The notes beneath the pieces were generated by a model. That model was given only the letters and a program-made list of their open reading frames with translations, was not told the origin of the DNA and searched no databases. A stretch of 30,505 nucleotides of DNA, taken from contig CALKRM010000031.1 of the NCBI GenBank assembly GCA_937989565.1, forward strand, positions 1 through 30,505, in the 5' to 3' direction. This DNA comes from an uncultured Candidatus Saccharibacteria bacterium. Its GTDB lineage: Bacteria > Patescibacteriota > Saccharimonadia > Saccharimonadales > Saccharimonadaceae. Each line of letters begins with the position of its first letter. The stretch's first letter is position 1. Made by a program: the position numbers and the translations under genes. This document shows positions 7,385 to 14,428 of this stretch, in pieces.

Positions 7385-8183
7385 TCCACCTCCTCTTTAT
7401 ATATTTATTTACGTCACTCGAAGATTCTATATTGCTAATGTCCTGATCCTCCAGCCACAGCTCATGTAGTGAATCATGATAGTCTATAGCCAGCATTACG
7501 CCCATTTGCTTTCTTATTTCAGAAGTCACTCTATATATATGCTCTGACAAATCATTAAAATTAACGTCATTTTCTAAAGATATTGTCATATATATTTTTC
7601 TGCCAAACTTATTAAATGCATCTTTATAGGAGGGTATGTTTTTCATAATAGCTCTACCAACCTCTATATTGCTGCTTATTCTTATTGATTTGAGTCTAAC
7701 TCTACCGCCAAACTGCTTGCTAACTAGGTTAGCTATATCATTTCTAGACTCTCTTTCCCAAATACGATCCGGATAGGTATCAGAGTAAGCACTCTCGCCT
7801 TTTCTATAGTCAGCTCTATTCCACACTTCAAACCTAAGACTACTATCATCAACCGGATAAGCATCCACATACGGATCGCCTTCAACTCCAATACCGCCAC
7901 CCTCAATGCGATAATTTTCTACTACAAACTCTTTCCCATACTTTTCCTTAAGGTATTGCGCCATTTTATATTGCTTCACCAAGGCACCGCCATTGATGAG
8001 CAGGTAGATAACAGCTATTAATATAGCAACTCCAGCTATAATCCAGAATTTTGATATACGCTTTCGGGTGGATTTTAGTTTAGAGTGTACTTTTTGCACA
8101 GGAGTGTTTTTAGGCGATCTTTTACCGTCCTGGACCTTTCTAACGTTTGCGTGTTTTGTTTTTATCGCGCTACTCTTTATCAT
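7371..8183 (-). CDS. single-TM membrane protein, unknown
   Basis: 270 residues: a basic cytoplasmic N-terminus (about 1-45), one TM helix (about 46-65, FWIIAGVAILIAVIYLLI), then an extracytoplasmic domain starting QYLKEKYGKEFVVENY. The YLKEKYG pattern occurs in many exported proteins of Gram-positive-like bacteria; I recognise no catalytic family. The gene has a leadered promoter (TGC-TAAGAT at 8215-8207) and a GGGTAGGG Shine-Dalgarno 5 nt before the ATG, unlike the leaderless neighbours. Its 3' end overlaps the truncated gene downstream. Codon use is AT-rich (many ATA, AGA, TAT), in line with island DNA. It may have served with the now broken downstream gene. Confidence 0.7.
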   Translation of the reverse strand: MIKSSAIKTKHANVRKVQDGKRSPKNTPVQKVHSKLKSTRKRISKFWIIAGVAILIAVIYLLINGGALVKQYKMAQYLKEKYGKEFVVENYRIEGGGIGVEGDPYVDAYPVDDSSLRFEVWNRADYRKGESAYSDTYPDRIWERESRNDIANLVSKQFGGRVRLKSIRISSNIEVGRAIMKNIPSYKDAFNKFGRKIYMTISLENDVNFNDLSEHIYRVTSEIRKQMGVMLAIDYHDSLHELWLEDQDISNIESSSDVNKYIKRRWSEHN

Positions 8184-8188
8184 TAGAT

Positions 8189-8215
8189 CCCTACCCTGCT
8201 ACTACTATCTTAGCA
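8189..8215 (-). promoter_or_regulatory. leadered promoter and SD of the 270-aa gene
   Basis: Extended -10 TGC-TAAGAT (hexamer 8212-8207), predicted start near 8200, then GGGTAGGG (8196-8189) as Shine-Dalgarno 5 nt before the ATG at 8183: a short 5' UTR of about 17 nt. Confidence 0.55.
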
Positions 8216-8260
8216 TCATTTTATAGTAAGCATAGGCTCCTTGCAAGATTAAAAACAAAT

Positions 8261-8283
8261 AAAAAAGACCAGTGAGGCCTTTT
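8261..8283 (-). terminator. intrinsic terminator of tRNA-Glu
   Basis: On the minus strand AAAAGGCC-(TCACT)-GGTCTTTT forms an 8-bp stem with one G-T pair, followed by a T-run. It lies 11 nt past the tRNA-Glu CCA end. Confidence 0.8.
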
Positions 8284-8293
8284 GTCTGTTACA

Positions 8294-8368
8294 TGGTGAC
8301 CTTACCGGGAATCGAACCCGGATTGCCAGGATGAAAACCTGGTGTCCTAACCGTTAGACGATAAGGCC
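8294..8368 (-). tRNA. tRNA-Glu (UUC)
   Basis: 75 nt on the minus strand with encoded CCA. The acceptor GGCCTTA pairs with TAAGGTC (one G-T); the T-arm has GGTTCGAATCC; the anticodon loop TTTTCAT gives UUC. It separates the accessory island (3726-8183) from the next core block. Confidence 0.95.
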
Positions 8369-8447
8369 ACGACTTCAGATATCATAACAAATTATTGTCG
8401 AATTGTCTATAGCAAATCAGCCACTTCTCCACCGTTATCTATTAATG

Positions 8448-8453
8448 TATAAT
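8448..8453 (+). promoter_or_regulatory. -10 box of the 71-aa gene (leaderless)
   Basis: TATAAT at 8448-8453 ends 6 nt before the ATG at 8460. This excludes the upstream TTG at 8403 as a start. Confidence 0.7.
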
Positions 8454-8459
8454 ATTTCC

Positions 8460-8675
8460 ATGACAAAGCAGAAGAAAAAGCGCAATAAAAAATATTCTGG
8501 AATGGACGCGGCACCTCAGCGACCAAAAGTAACAAGGATTACAGCGACGAATCGCTCCAAATTATCTCAATGGTTTTTCGATCGAAAAAAGCTCATTCGC
8601 ACCATTGGTATGGCGGTACTCGTTGTAGTTGCCTTAATCATTGTTATTTCTGGAATATTAAGCTTATTCCGTTAG
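8460..8675 (+). CDS. 71-aa basic tail-anchored membrane protein, unknown
   Basis: From the ATG at 8460 the protein is 71 residues: a strongly basic N-terminus (TKQKKKRNKKYSG), a soluble linker (PKVTRITATNRSK), and one C-terminal hydrophobic helix (about 49-68, IGMAVLVVVALIIVISGILSL) ending FR. The positive-inside rule predicts N-in, tail-anchored topology. The frame is open from a TTG at 8403, but the TATAAT at 8448 only 6 nt before the ATG shows the true start and a leaderless mRNA. The stop overlaps the stop of the convergent histidine kinase by 4 nt. Function unknown. Confidence 0.75.
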   Translation: MTKQKKKRNKKYSGMDAAPQRPKVTRITATNRSKLSQWFFDRKKLIRTIGMAVLVVVALIIVISGILSLFR

Positions 8676-10831
8676 CGAGCTGGCAATTTAAACCCAAAAG
8701 TACTGCCTTTTCCTTCTTCTGATTCAAAGATCATTTCGCCGTCGTGCGATAAAATAACTTTCCTCGCCAAAAATAAGCCAACGCCAGTGCCGTCTGGTCG
8801 CTTTTTTCTGGCATTTGCGCCGCGGAAGAATTTGCCAAACAAATTTGCTTGCTCTGATTTCGGTACGCCAATTCCCGAATCTTTCACTGTAAACTCAATC
8901 GCGCCATTACTATTTTTCAGAGAAATTATTACCTTTTTATGTGGATTTGAATAGTAAATGGCATTGTCAATCATATTCAGCATAACTTGACGAATCTTCT
9001 CAGAGTCAGCCGTAATCAATGGAACTTTTCTATCAATCTTTAGGTCCATTTCGACAGACCTCTGATCAGCCACAACCTTAAGCAAAGCAACTTCATCCCG
9101 AAGAATTTGAGTAATATCTATCTTCTGCTTATCGATATTAAATTTGCCAGTCTGAAGCCTAGAAACATTAAGAAAATCATTTATCAACCTCACCATACGC
9201 TCACTCGAAGAAAACGCTTCTCTAAGAACCGCACGCTGCGTCGGCGTAATCTTCCCCAGATCGCCCTCTAGCATCATATCCAGATAACCCTTAATACTAG
9301 TCAACGGCGTTCTTAATTGATGTGAAGCCATAGAAATAAACTCATTCTTCGCCTCGTCCAGTCGCTGAAGCTGCCGATTGCTGAACCTCAACTCTTTAGT
9401 CGCCTCGTCAATTTTACGCTGCAAACTTTTATTCAACTCATTAATTTCTTCCAATGACAAAGAATTTCGAATCGACACCGCCAGTTCCCCAGCAATCGAT
9501 TCCAGCATTTCAATATCACGAGAACTATAGCCCAAACTTTTATGCTCGCCCAGAAATAGAATTCCCGTTTCTTGATTTTGATGCAGCAGCGGCATAACAA
9601 TTTTCGTGCGATGAATATCTAAAAGTTTCTTCAGTTCTGGATCCTTTACTTGATTTGCCAAAATAACTTCCGGAAAACTACAATTCTTATAATAGTAGTC
9701 CATAATCCTGTGAACGTCTTCCTCAACAACAGATGTTCGTCGCCGACCCGCCCGACCATATATTCCTTTTTCTGGAATACAAAACGCCACTTTTTCTGCC
9801 TTAAGAGAAGTCGCTATATAATTGCCAACACGTCGAGTTAACAATTGCAGATCCGCCGTATAGGTTAATATTTTACTAATTTCACGCGTAAACGTATCGG
9901 CATCATATTCTCCGTAATAAAAAACCCTATCAGTAAATTTATCAAAGATTTTCTTCACCGGCTGATACATAACCGCCAAAATCATAGCCAAAATCATATT
10001 CATAAGATTTACGTGACTATCAACCGTCAGGCTGCGTTGGAAAACCAAAATTGAAATGACATATGCGGAAATCACGTAGACGACAGCCAGTGCAATTAAT
10101 AGCAACATGTACGAAATACTTCGGGCCACCGCCATTTTTACGTCCATCAATCGATATCTGACGATGCTATACATAATTGCGAATAAGAAAATAATCGTAG
10201 CAATTGGACCAATCCATATATATCGATAATCACCAAGCGCCGGAAGAAACAGATCCACTACAAAGCCAGGAATGCTACATATCAACAGACCAATCATGTA
10301 AATCGCGACTTGCTTGCGTCGAACGGGATCTGATTTGCGCCACGCTATATGACCAAAACACATAGAAATTAAGAAGAATACTGAGAAAAAAGTTGCAAAA
10401 ATAACATAGTTGACTGCGTGAATCGGAATTCGAGAAAAATCTACTGGCGTGACAATTTCTGATGTATTAATAATAAATTCAGGCACCAAAATAATGTATA
10501 GCGAAAAAATCGTTATTAGTATACTAGACGCGCAAATAAAACTCTTCGTTGATTTTGTCGATGGAAGGAACGACTTTGTAGTGAAAATAGCCAACGCAGG
10601 ACAAAAAACAGCCGAAGCGACATAAAACCACCTGGATGCGGTATCTAATACTACTCCATTGTCAGCCAAAGAAAACACTTCAAGTCCAGCTGACCACACA
10701 GCCAAACATAGACAAACCAGGAAAAACCAATGCTTCGCATCATGACGACGCTTCGACTTTTTAAGTACAAGCACGCCCAAAATTAGCGCCATTAACGCAA
10801 CCAATCCTAGCACTAATGCTCGTATCATCAT
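8672..10831 (-). CDS. 7TM-type sensor histidine kinase with GAF-like domain
   Basis: 719 residues. About eight hydrophobic segments occupy roughly residues 1-275 (7TM-type sensor region, then a further pair). A GAF-like region follows (about 320-460), then a coiled coil (EINELNKSLQRKIDEATKELRF lies in it). The HisKA H-box is SMASHQLRTPLTSI with phospho-accepting His504; the HATPase N-box (around 613-623, LNMIDNAIYYS), G1 DSGIGVP and G2 GTGVGL are all present, so it should be an active kinase. Its start is 10 nt after an extended -10 in the 26-nt gap behind the methyltransferase. The receiver-only regulator at 12248 is the likely partner. Input signal unknown. Confidence 0.93.
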   Translation of the reverse strand: MMIRALVLGLVALMALILGVLVLKKSKRRHDAKHWFFLVCLCLAVWSAGLEVFSLADNGVVLDTASRWFYVASAVFCPALAIFTTKSFLPSTKSTKSFICASSILITIFSLYIILVPEFIINTSEIVTPVDFSRIPIHAVNYVIFATFFSVFFLISMCFGHIAWRKSDPVRRKQVAIYMIGLLICSIPGFVVDLFLPALGDYRYIWIGPIATIIFLFAIMYSIVRYRLMDVKMAVARSISYMLLLIALAVVYVISAYVISILVFQRSLTVDSHVNLMNMILAMILAVMYQPVKKIFDKFTDRVFYYGEYDADTFTREISKILTYTADLQLLTRRVGNYIATSLKAEKVAFCIPEKGIYGRAGRRRTSVVEEDVHRIMDYYYKNCSFPEVILANQVKDPELKKLLDIHRTKIVMPLLHQNQETGILFLGEHKSLGYSSRDIEMLESIAGELAVSIRNSLSLEEINELNKSLQRKIDEATKELRFSNRQLQRLDEAKNEFISMASHQLRTPLTSIKGYLDMMLEGDLGKITPTQRAVLREAFSSSERMVRLINDFLNVSRLQTGKFNIDKQKIDITQILRDEVALLKVVADQRSVEMDLKIDRKVPLITADSEKIRQVMLNMIDNAIYYSNPHKKVIISLKNSNGAIEFTVKDSGIGVPKSEQANLFGKFFRGANARKKRPDGTGVGLFLARKVILSHDGEMIFESEEGKGSTFGFKLPAR

Positions 10832-10841
10832 ACTAATGCTT

Positions 10842-10850
10842 ATTATAGCA
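10842..10850 (-). promoter_or_regulatory. extended -10 of the histidine kinase
   Basis: TGC-TATAAT (hexamer 10847-10842) ends 10 nt before the ATG at 10831 (a second in-frame ATG is at 10828). The transcript should be leaderless or have a leader of 3-6 nt. Confidence 0.7.
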
Positions 10851-10857
10851 TTTTATT

Positions 10858-12207
10858 CTACGTTTTAATCGCAAAAACTGTGTAAACGCCGCTTGCGGTA
10901 ACTGTAGCTTCAATAGATTCTTTTGGTATGCCAGATTTTTGGAGCAATTTAAAACCTTCTTTAATTGAGCGCATCCTAACTTTTGGAACCCACCCCATTA
11001 GTCCATGCAAAAATTCTTTTTGTGGGCGATTTACGTTCATATTGCCAGTGATCATTAGTCCACCGGTTCGTAAAAATTTCAATGATTCTCGTGTCAATTG
11101 TCTATAAACGCCATCTGGCAGATATTCTCGCAAGCCAGAATCTTCCGCGATATCTAGCTTACGATTTCCCAAAACTCCCTCCAAACTCAGAGGTTTGCCA
11201 AGCTTACTGAATAATCGTTCGCAATGAATTTCAATCTTATCTTCCAAATTCCATTTCTTAGCCAAGCTCTGTGCCGCTGCTAGAGACAACGGATCTTGAT
11301 CTAGCAGGATAACCATCGGCGCTTCACCCGTTTCATCCTTAAGTTTTTTCAGCATCTTCAAAGTCGCCAATCCCGTTCCGCAACCAAAACTCATCACCAA
11401 CATATCGTCAATTGAACGATTCTCTTTTTCTGCCACTTTCTTCAAATGATCAATCGACAAACCATTCACTGTTTCCACTCGCTCACGAATACCAAGCGAA
11501 TCCGCACAATGCCGAATGACGTTAGAAAACTTCTCCGTCACCGGCGCCTGAATAAACTCTCGGACTTCACTAATTCTCTTCTCTACTTCTTCAATAGCTG
11601 TCGCTTTATCTACGCCGTTGTTGATTCTATCTTTAATCATAACTTCTGTCAGCGGTAAGCCATTAATCTTCTCATCAAATACCGATTTATCCAGCGGACC
11701 ACTCATAGTTGGATATTTACCTTCTGACAATATTTCGCCATTTTTACCAGAAACTCTTAATCTATAAGCTTCAGAAATTGTTAAAAACGTCATTGCGGAA
11801 CCTCGCTGATTGTGCCACGGCTTCGAATTAGTCTGATTTTTACCATACAATAACTTGCCGCGGAAAAACTCCAGATACGAATCTATTTTTTCACCCCACT
11901 TGCCCATCTTCACAAAAGGAGTTTTATCTAAAACATTCGCAATTGCCGCGGTGGCCAGATTTTTATGAATAAAGTTTTTACGAATCTCTTTTAATTTTGC
12001 ATCGCCTCGCTCCAAATAGTCATATGTATTTTTAATATTATCAGGGTTGTTGTATGCAGGATCGGTCTTTTCTCCAATTTTAACCCTGCATCCCTCACTC
12101 CTAAGATCCGCAATTTCCTTGTTTAATTTTTCATTAGCTTCATGATCAACTCCATTAAGAAAATCACCCGCTTCTGCAATATACCGTTCGTTCCTAAAGT
12201 TTTCCAT
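10858..12207 (-). CDS. class I SAM-dependent methyltransferase, substrate unknown
   Basis: 449 residues. A helical N-terminal part of about 225 residues has no domain I recognise. A Rossmann methyltransferase core follows: motif I VMSFGCGTGLATL (271-283), an acidic loop after strand 2 (LLDQDPLSLAAAQ, Asp303/Asp305) for the SAM ribose, then a Leu-rich LTRESLKFLRTGGLMITGN typical of motifs V-VI. A methyl acceptor cannot be inferred. The ATG at 12207 is 7 nt from an extended -10, giving a leaderless transcript divergent from the response regulator, with which it shares a 40-bp promoter region. The histidine kinase follows on the same strand, so regulation or function may be linked. Confidence 0.82.
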   Translation of the reverse strand: MENFRNERYIAEAGDFLNGVDHEANEKLNKEIADLRSEGCRVKIGEKTDPAYNNPDNIKNTYDYLERGDAKLKEIRKNFIHKNLATAAIANVLDKTPFVKMGKWGEKIDSYLEFFRGKLLYGKNQTNSKPWHNQRGSAMTFLTISEAYRLRVSGKNGEILSEGKYPTMSGPLDKSVFDEKINGLPLTEVMIKDRINNGVDKATAIEEVEKRISEVREFIQAPVTEKFSNVIRHCADSLGIRERVETVNGLSIDHLKKVAEKENRSIDDMLVMSFGCGTGLATLKMLKKLKDETGEAPMVILLDQDPLSLAAAQSLAKKWNLEDKIEIHCERLFSKLGKPLSLEGVLGNRKLDIAEDSGLREYLPDGVYRQLTRESLKFLRTGGLMITGNMNVNRPQKEFLHGLMGWVPKVRMRSIKEGFKLLQKSGIPKESIEATVTASGVYTVFAIKT

Positions 12208-12214
12208 GCCAAAA

Positions 12215-12223
12215 ATTATAGCA
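12215..12223 (-). promoter_or_regulatory. extended -10 of the methyltransferase gene (leaderless)
   Basis: TGC-TATAAT (hexamer 12220-12215) ends 7 nt before the ATG at 12207; back-to-back with the promoter at 12233-12241. Confidence 0.75.
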
Positions 12224-12232
12224 CAGTTTATA

Positions 12233-12241
12233 TGATATACT
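12233..12241 (+). promoter_or_regulatory. extended -10 of the response regulator gene (leaderless)
   Basis: TGA-TATACT (hexamer 12236-12241) ends 6 nt before the ATG at 12248. Confidence 0.7.
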
Positions 12242-12247
12242 TAGAGC

Positions 12248-12619
12248 ATGATAAAAATCGCTATCATTGAAGACGACCCTACCATCAGCCAGATGTACCG
12301 GATGAAGTTCGAATCGGACGGGTTTGACGTTCGCTTGGCTGCCAACGGACAAATTGGCATAGAAGTAGTCGAAAAGTTTCAGCCAGACATTATTTTGCTA
12401 GATTTACAAATGCCAGAAATGGACGGCGCGGAGGCTTTGAAACGAATTAGATCTAAAGATTGGGGGAAAACTATTCCCGTTATTGTCCTCACCAACCTTG
12501 GCGAAGAAGAAGCTCCGCACGATTTGAAGAAATTAGGAATTCATAGCTATATCGTAAAAGCAAATCTCACGCCACGCCAAGTTGTCGAGCAGGTCAAAAC
12601 TGCCATAAAAGCTGCTTAA
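12248..12619 (+). CDS. receiver-only response regulator (CheY-like)
   Basis: 123 residues, a single receiver domain and nothing else. The acidic triad is Glu8/Asp9/Asp10 (IIEDD), the phosphoacceptor Asp52 (LLDLQMPEMDG), the switch Thr82 (VLTN) and the conserved Lys104 (YIVKAN). There is no DNA-binding output, so it must act by protein contact or pass phosphate on. It is divergent from the methyltransferase and close to the 719-aa kinase, the obvious phosphodonor. Leaderless start. Its stop overlaps the folD stop by 4 nt on the other strand. Confidence 0.93.
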   Translation: MIKIAIIEDDPTISQMYRMKFESDGFDVRLAANGQIGIEVVEKFQPDIILLDLQMPEMDGAEALKRIRSKDWGKTIPVIVLTNLGEEEAPHDLKKLGIHSYIVKANLTPRQVVEQVKTAIKAA

Positions 12620-13428
12620 TTTTTTGATTGATTCGCAATTTTTAGACAAGCCGTAATTACATTATCAAACAGCGCAGAAACCGTTAGTGGACCAACTCCA
12701 CCTTTTTTTGGTGTAATAGTTACATCATTACGCTGACGCACCTCTTCAGATACGTCGCCAACAATTTTTCCATTTTCCGAAGCAGTTCCCGCGTCAACAA
12801 CGACCGTCTTAGTCTTAATCATCTGGCTTTTAATCAGCCCCGGAACTCCAGTTGCCGACACGATAATATCGTAATTTATCAATTGAGATAAATCGTCGCC
12901 TTTTTCAAAAACTGTCACATCGACGTCAGACTTTAGCCACATCTTCTCAAGAGGCGCGCCGACCAAACGGCCTCGCCCGACAATTGCAACTTTCTTGCCC
13001 TTCAAGTCAACGCCATATCCAGCCAGTAGCCAGCTAATAGCCGTTGGTGTAGCCGCTTGAAAAATCGCCTTTTTACGCAGACCGTCAACGTCTTTATCTT
13101 CTCGAATGCTCTCGAGTAATTCCTCGGTCTGCTCAGGATTGCTAATCGGCAATTGCAGAATTATTCCTTGAACATCGTCTCGATTATTCAATTCTTGAAT
13201 CACTTCCAAAGCTCCGCCCGCAGGGACTCGATGAATCTCCACGTCAATCAAAATATCAGCACCATACCTCTGTTTCAAACGCATATACGTTTCAATAACT
13301 GGATTTTCGACATCAGTAACAATTGCCAAACGAGGATTAATATGCCAAGCCTGCCTTAAAGCTCGCACTTGTTTTGCTTGTCGCTCTTTAATAAACCCTG
13401 CTAATTCTGCGCCGTTTAATTCTTTCAT
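12616..13428 (-). CDS. folD: methylene-THF dehydrogenase/cyclohydrolase (divergent FolD)
   Basis: Oxidises 5,10-methylene-THF to methenyl-THF and hydrolyses it to 10-formyl-THF. 270 residues from the ATG at 13428; the open frame extends to 13503, but a TGC-TATACT ends 8 nt before this ATG, so the shorter start is right. Catalytic Lys52 (TYMRLKQ), Gln92 (LQLPIS) and Asp115 (KDVDG) are kept. Several signature motifs differ from the classical family: GRGRLVGAP for GRSxxVGxP, AATPTA for PCTPxG, and TPKKGGVGPLT for TPVPGGVGPMT. It should work with glyA (17814), which supplies methylene-THF. Cofactor preference is uncertain because of the altered Rossmann loop. Confidence 0.9.
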   Translation of the reverse strand: MKELNGAELAGFIKERQAKQVRALRQAWHINPRLAIVTDVENPVIETYMRLKQRYGADILIDVEIHRVPAGGALEVIQELNNRDDVQGIILQLPISNPEQTEELLESIREDKDVDGLRKKAIFQAATPTAISWLLAGYGVDLKGKKVAIVGRGRLVGAPLEKMWLKSDVDVTVFEKGDDLSQLINYDIIVSATGVPGLIKSQMIKTKTVVVDAGTASENGKIVGDVSEEVRQRNDVTITPKKGGVGPLTVSALFDNVITACLKIANQSKN

Positions 13429-13436
13429 CGTCATTA

Positions 13437-13445
13437 AGTATAGCA
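13437..13445 (-). promoter_or_regulatory. extended -10 of folD (leaderless)
   Basis: TGC-TATACT (hexamer 13442-13437) ends 8 nt before the chosen ATG at 13428. The ATG at 13434 would lie only 2 nt past the box and cannot be the start of this transcript. Confidence 0.7.
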
Positions 13446-13456
13446 ATTTTACCATC

Positions 13457-13485
13457 TTGAGTACAGATATAGTATGTGCTATAAT
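13457..13485 (+). promoter_or_regulatory. tRNA-His promoter
   Basis: A -35 TTGAGT (13457-13462), 17-nt spacer and extended -10 TGC-TATAAT (hexamer 13480-13485): the best sigma-70-type promoter in the window, starting about 12 nt before the tRNA. Confidence 0.8.
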
Positions 13486-13503
13486 TTGAGAAGCTTGGAT
13501 CAT

Positions 13504-13582
13504 GGCGGATGTAGCTCAGTTTGGTTAGAGCGCTGGATTGTGGCTCCGGAGGCCGTGGGTTCGAACCCCATCATTCGCCCCA
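13504..13582 (+). tRNA. tRNA-His (GUG)
   Basis: 79 nt including the encoded G-1 (13504) that pairs with C73, and an encoded CCA. The acceptor GCGGATG pairs with CATTCGC; the anticodon loop TTGTGGC gives GUG. Confidence 0.95.
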
Positions 13583-13631
13583 AGTTTTACGACAATTTGT
13601 TTACATCGATAAATTATTTTCAATAAAACGG

Positions 13632-13659
13632 TAGACATTTTTATTAATTGTTGTATAAT
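13632..13659 (+). promoter_or_regulatory. tRNA-Lys promoter
   Basis: TAGACA (13632-13637), 16-nt spacer, TATAAT (13654-13659), ending 8 nt before the tRNA. Confidence 0.7.
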
Positions 13660-13667
13660 GAAATCGT

Positions 13668-13744
13668 GGGCCAGTAGCTCAGCTGGTTAGAGCACCTGCC
13701 TCTTAAGCAGGGTGTCGAGGGTTCGAGCCCCTCCTGGCCCTCCA
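13668..13744 (+). tRNA. tRNA-Lys (CUU)
   Basis: 77 nt with encoded CCA. The acceptor GGGCCAG pairs perfectly with CTGGCCC; the anticodon loop CTCTTAA gives CUU. Its terminal A is also the first base of the terminator stem. Confidence 0.95.
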
Positions 13745-13781
13745 AGAAAATAACCTCACATTGAAGTGAGGTTATTTTCTT
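13744..13781. terminator. bidirectional intrinsic terminator
   Basis: A perfect 16-bp stem (13744-13759 with 13766-13781) with a 6-nt loop and A-rich/T-rich flanks, functional in both directions: it ends tRNA-Lys (+) and the 132-aa gene (-). It overlaps the tRNA CCA end and the first two bases of the opposite stop codon. Confidence 0.9.
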
Positions 13782-14178
13782 ATCCAAATGGATTATATCC
13801 GCGAGAAGACGGCTCACGAAAAGTAGTTCGATTAGCGTTAAACGATTGACGAGAATTGTTCACACCCGACGGAGCGTTGTTATTTTGTAAACTGTTAGCC
13901 TGTCGATTCCCATCAGATAAACCAGCATTATCAAGACTATTAGCACTCCTCAATCGAGACGTCGCACCAATCTCTGCACTAATTTGCCTTACTTCACCAA
14001 CCACTGCCGAGGATTGGTATTTTTTAATATATTGACGTTCTGAATTCACTTTACGATTAGCTTTCAGAGATCTACCGGTCATTCCATACGCCTTAAAACC
14101 ATCAATTGACCTTCTCAAGGAGCCAGATAGCCTAATCATCATTTCCCGCGTCATTTGCGGTTTTTTATTCGCGTCCAT
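13780..14178 (-). CDS. 132-aa basic Asn/Ser-rich protein, unknown
   Basis: A basic N-terminal half (residues 1-55, rich in Arg and Lys: RLSGSLRRSIDGFKAYG) precedes a short helix and a low-complexity C-terminal half dominated by Asn, Ser, Arg and Gln that ends SRGYNPFG. No TM segment, cysteine or known domain. The ATG at 14178 has an AGGGGA Shine-Dalgarno 5-6 nt upstream. It begins only 23 nt after the tRNA-Arg gene with no clear promoter of its own, so it is probably co-transcribed with that tRNA. It could be a nucleic-acid-binding protein by composition, but that is a guess. Confidence 0.65.
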   Translation of the reverse strand: MDANKKPQMTREMMIRLSGSLRRSIDGFKAYGMTGRSLKANRKVNSERQYIKKYQSSAVVGEVRQISAEIGATSRLRSANSLDNAGLSDGNRQANSLQNNNAPSGVNNSRQSFNANRTTFREPSSRGYNPFG

Positions 14179-14201
14179 ATATCCCCTATTGTTATATGAA
14201 A

Positions 14202-14278
14202 TGGCGCCCCGAGTAGGATTCGAACCTACGACCTTAGGCTTAGAAGTCCTCTGCTCTATCCAACTGAGCTATCAGGGC
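14202..14278 (-). tRNA. tRNA-Arg (UCU)
   Basis: 77 nt on the minus strand with encoded CCA. The acceptor GCCCTGA pairs with TCGGGGC (one T-G); the anticodon loop CTTCTAA gives UCU, reading AGA/AGG. Confidence 0.95.
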
Positions 14279-14286
14279 GTATTCAC

Positions 14287-14295
14287 ATTATAGCA
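14287..14295 (-). promoter_or_regulatory. extended -10 of tRNA-Arg(UCU)
   Basis: TGC-TATAAT (hexamer 14292-14287) ends 8 nt before the tRNA 5' end; divergent from the tRNA-Gly promoter. Confidence 0.75.
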
Positions 14296-14301
14296 TCTTT
14301 C

Positions 14302-14310
14302 TGCTACAAT
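14302..14310 (+). promoter_or_regulatory. extended -10 of tRNA-Gly
   Basis: TGC-TACAAT (hexamer 14305-14310) ends 11 nt before the tRNA 5' end. Confidence 0.75.
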
Positions 14311-14321
14311 AGTAAAAGCTT

Positions 14322-14396
14322 GCGGGTGTAGTACAGCGGTTAGTATGCAAGTTTTCCAAACTTGAGATGGGAGTTCGATTCTCCCCACCCGCACCA
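14322..14396 (+). tRNA. tRNA-Gly (UCC)
   Basis: 75 nt with encoded CCA. The acceptor GCGGGTG pairs perfectly with CACCCGC; the anticodon loop TTTCCAA gives UCC. The glucan phosphorylase starts 32 nt downstream. Confidence 0.94.
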
Positions 14397-14428
14397 AGTT
14401 AGACAATTTCAATCCATAAAGGGCATCG

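Noticed and set aside
8294..8368. tRNA-Glu as attachment site for the 3726-8183 island
   Set aside because: I found no second copy of the tRNA 3' end near the far island border (3594-3725) and no integrase in the window.
13428..13503. 25-codon N-terminal extension of folD
   Set aside because: It would include the folD -10 box and reach back into the tRNA-His promoter; the ATG at 13428 is 8 nt after the -10 and gives the family's normal N-terminus.
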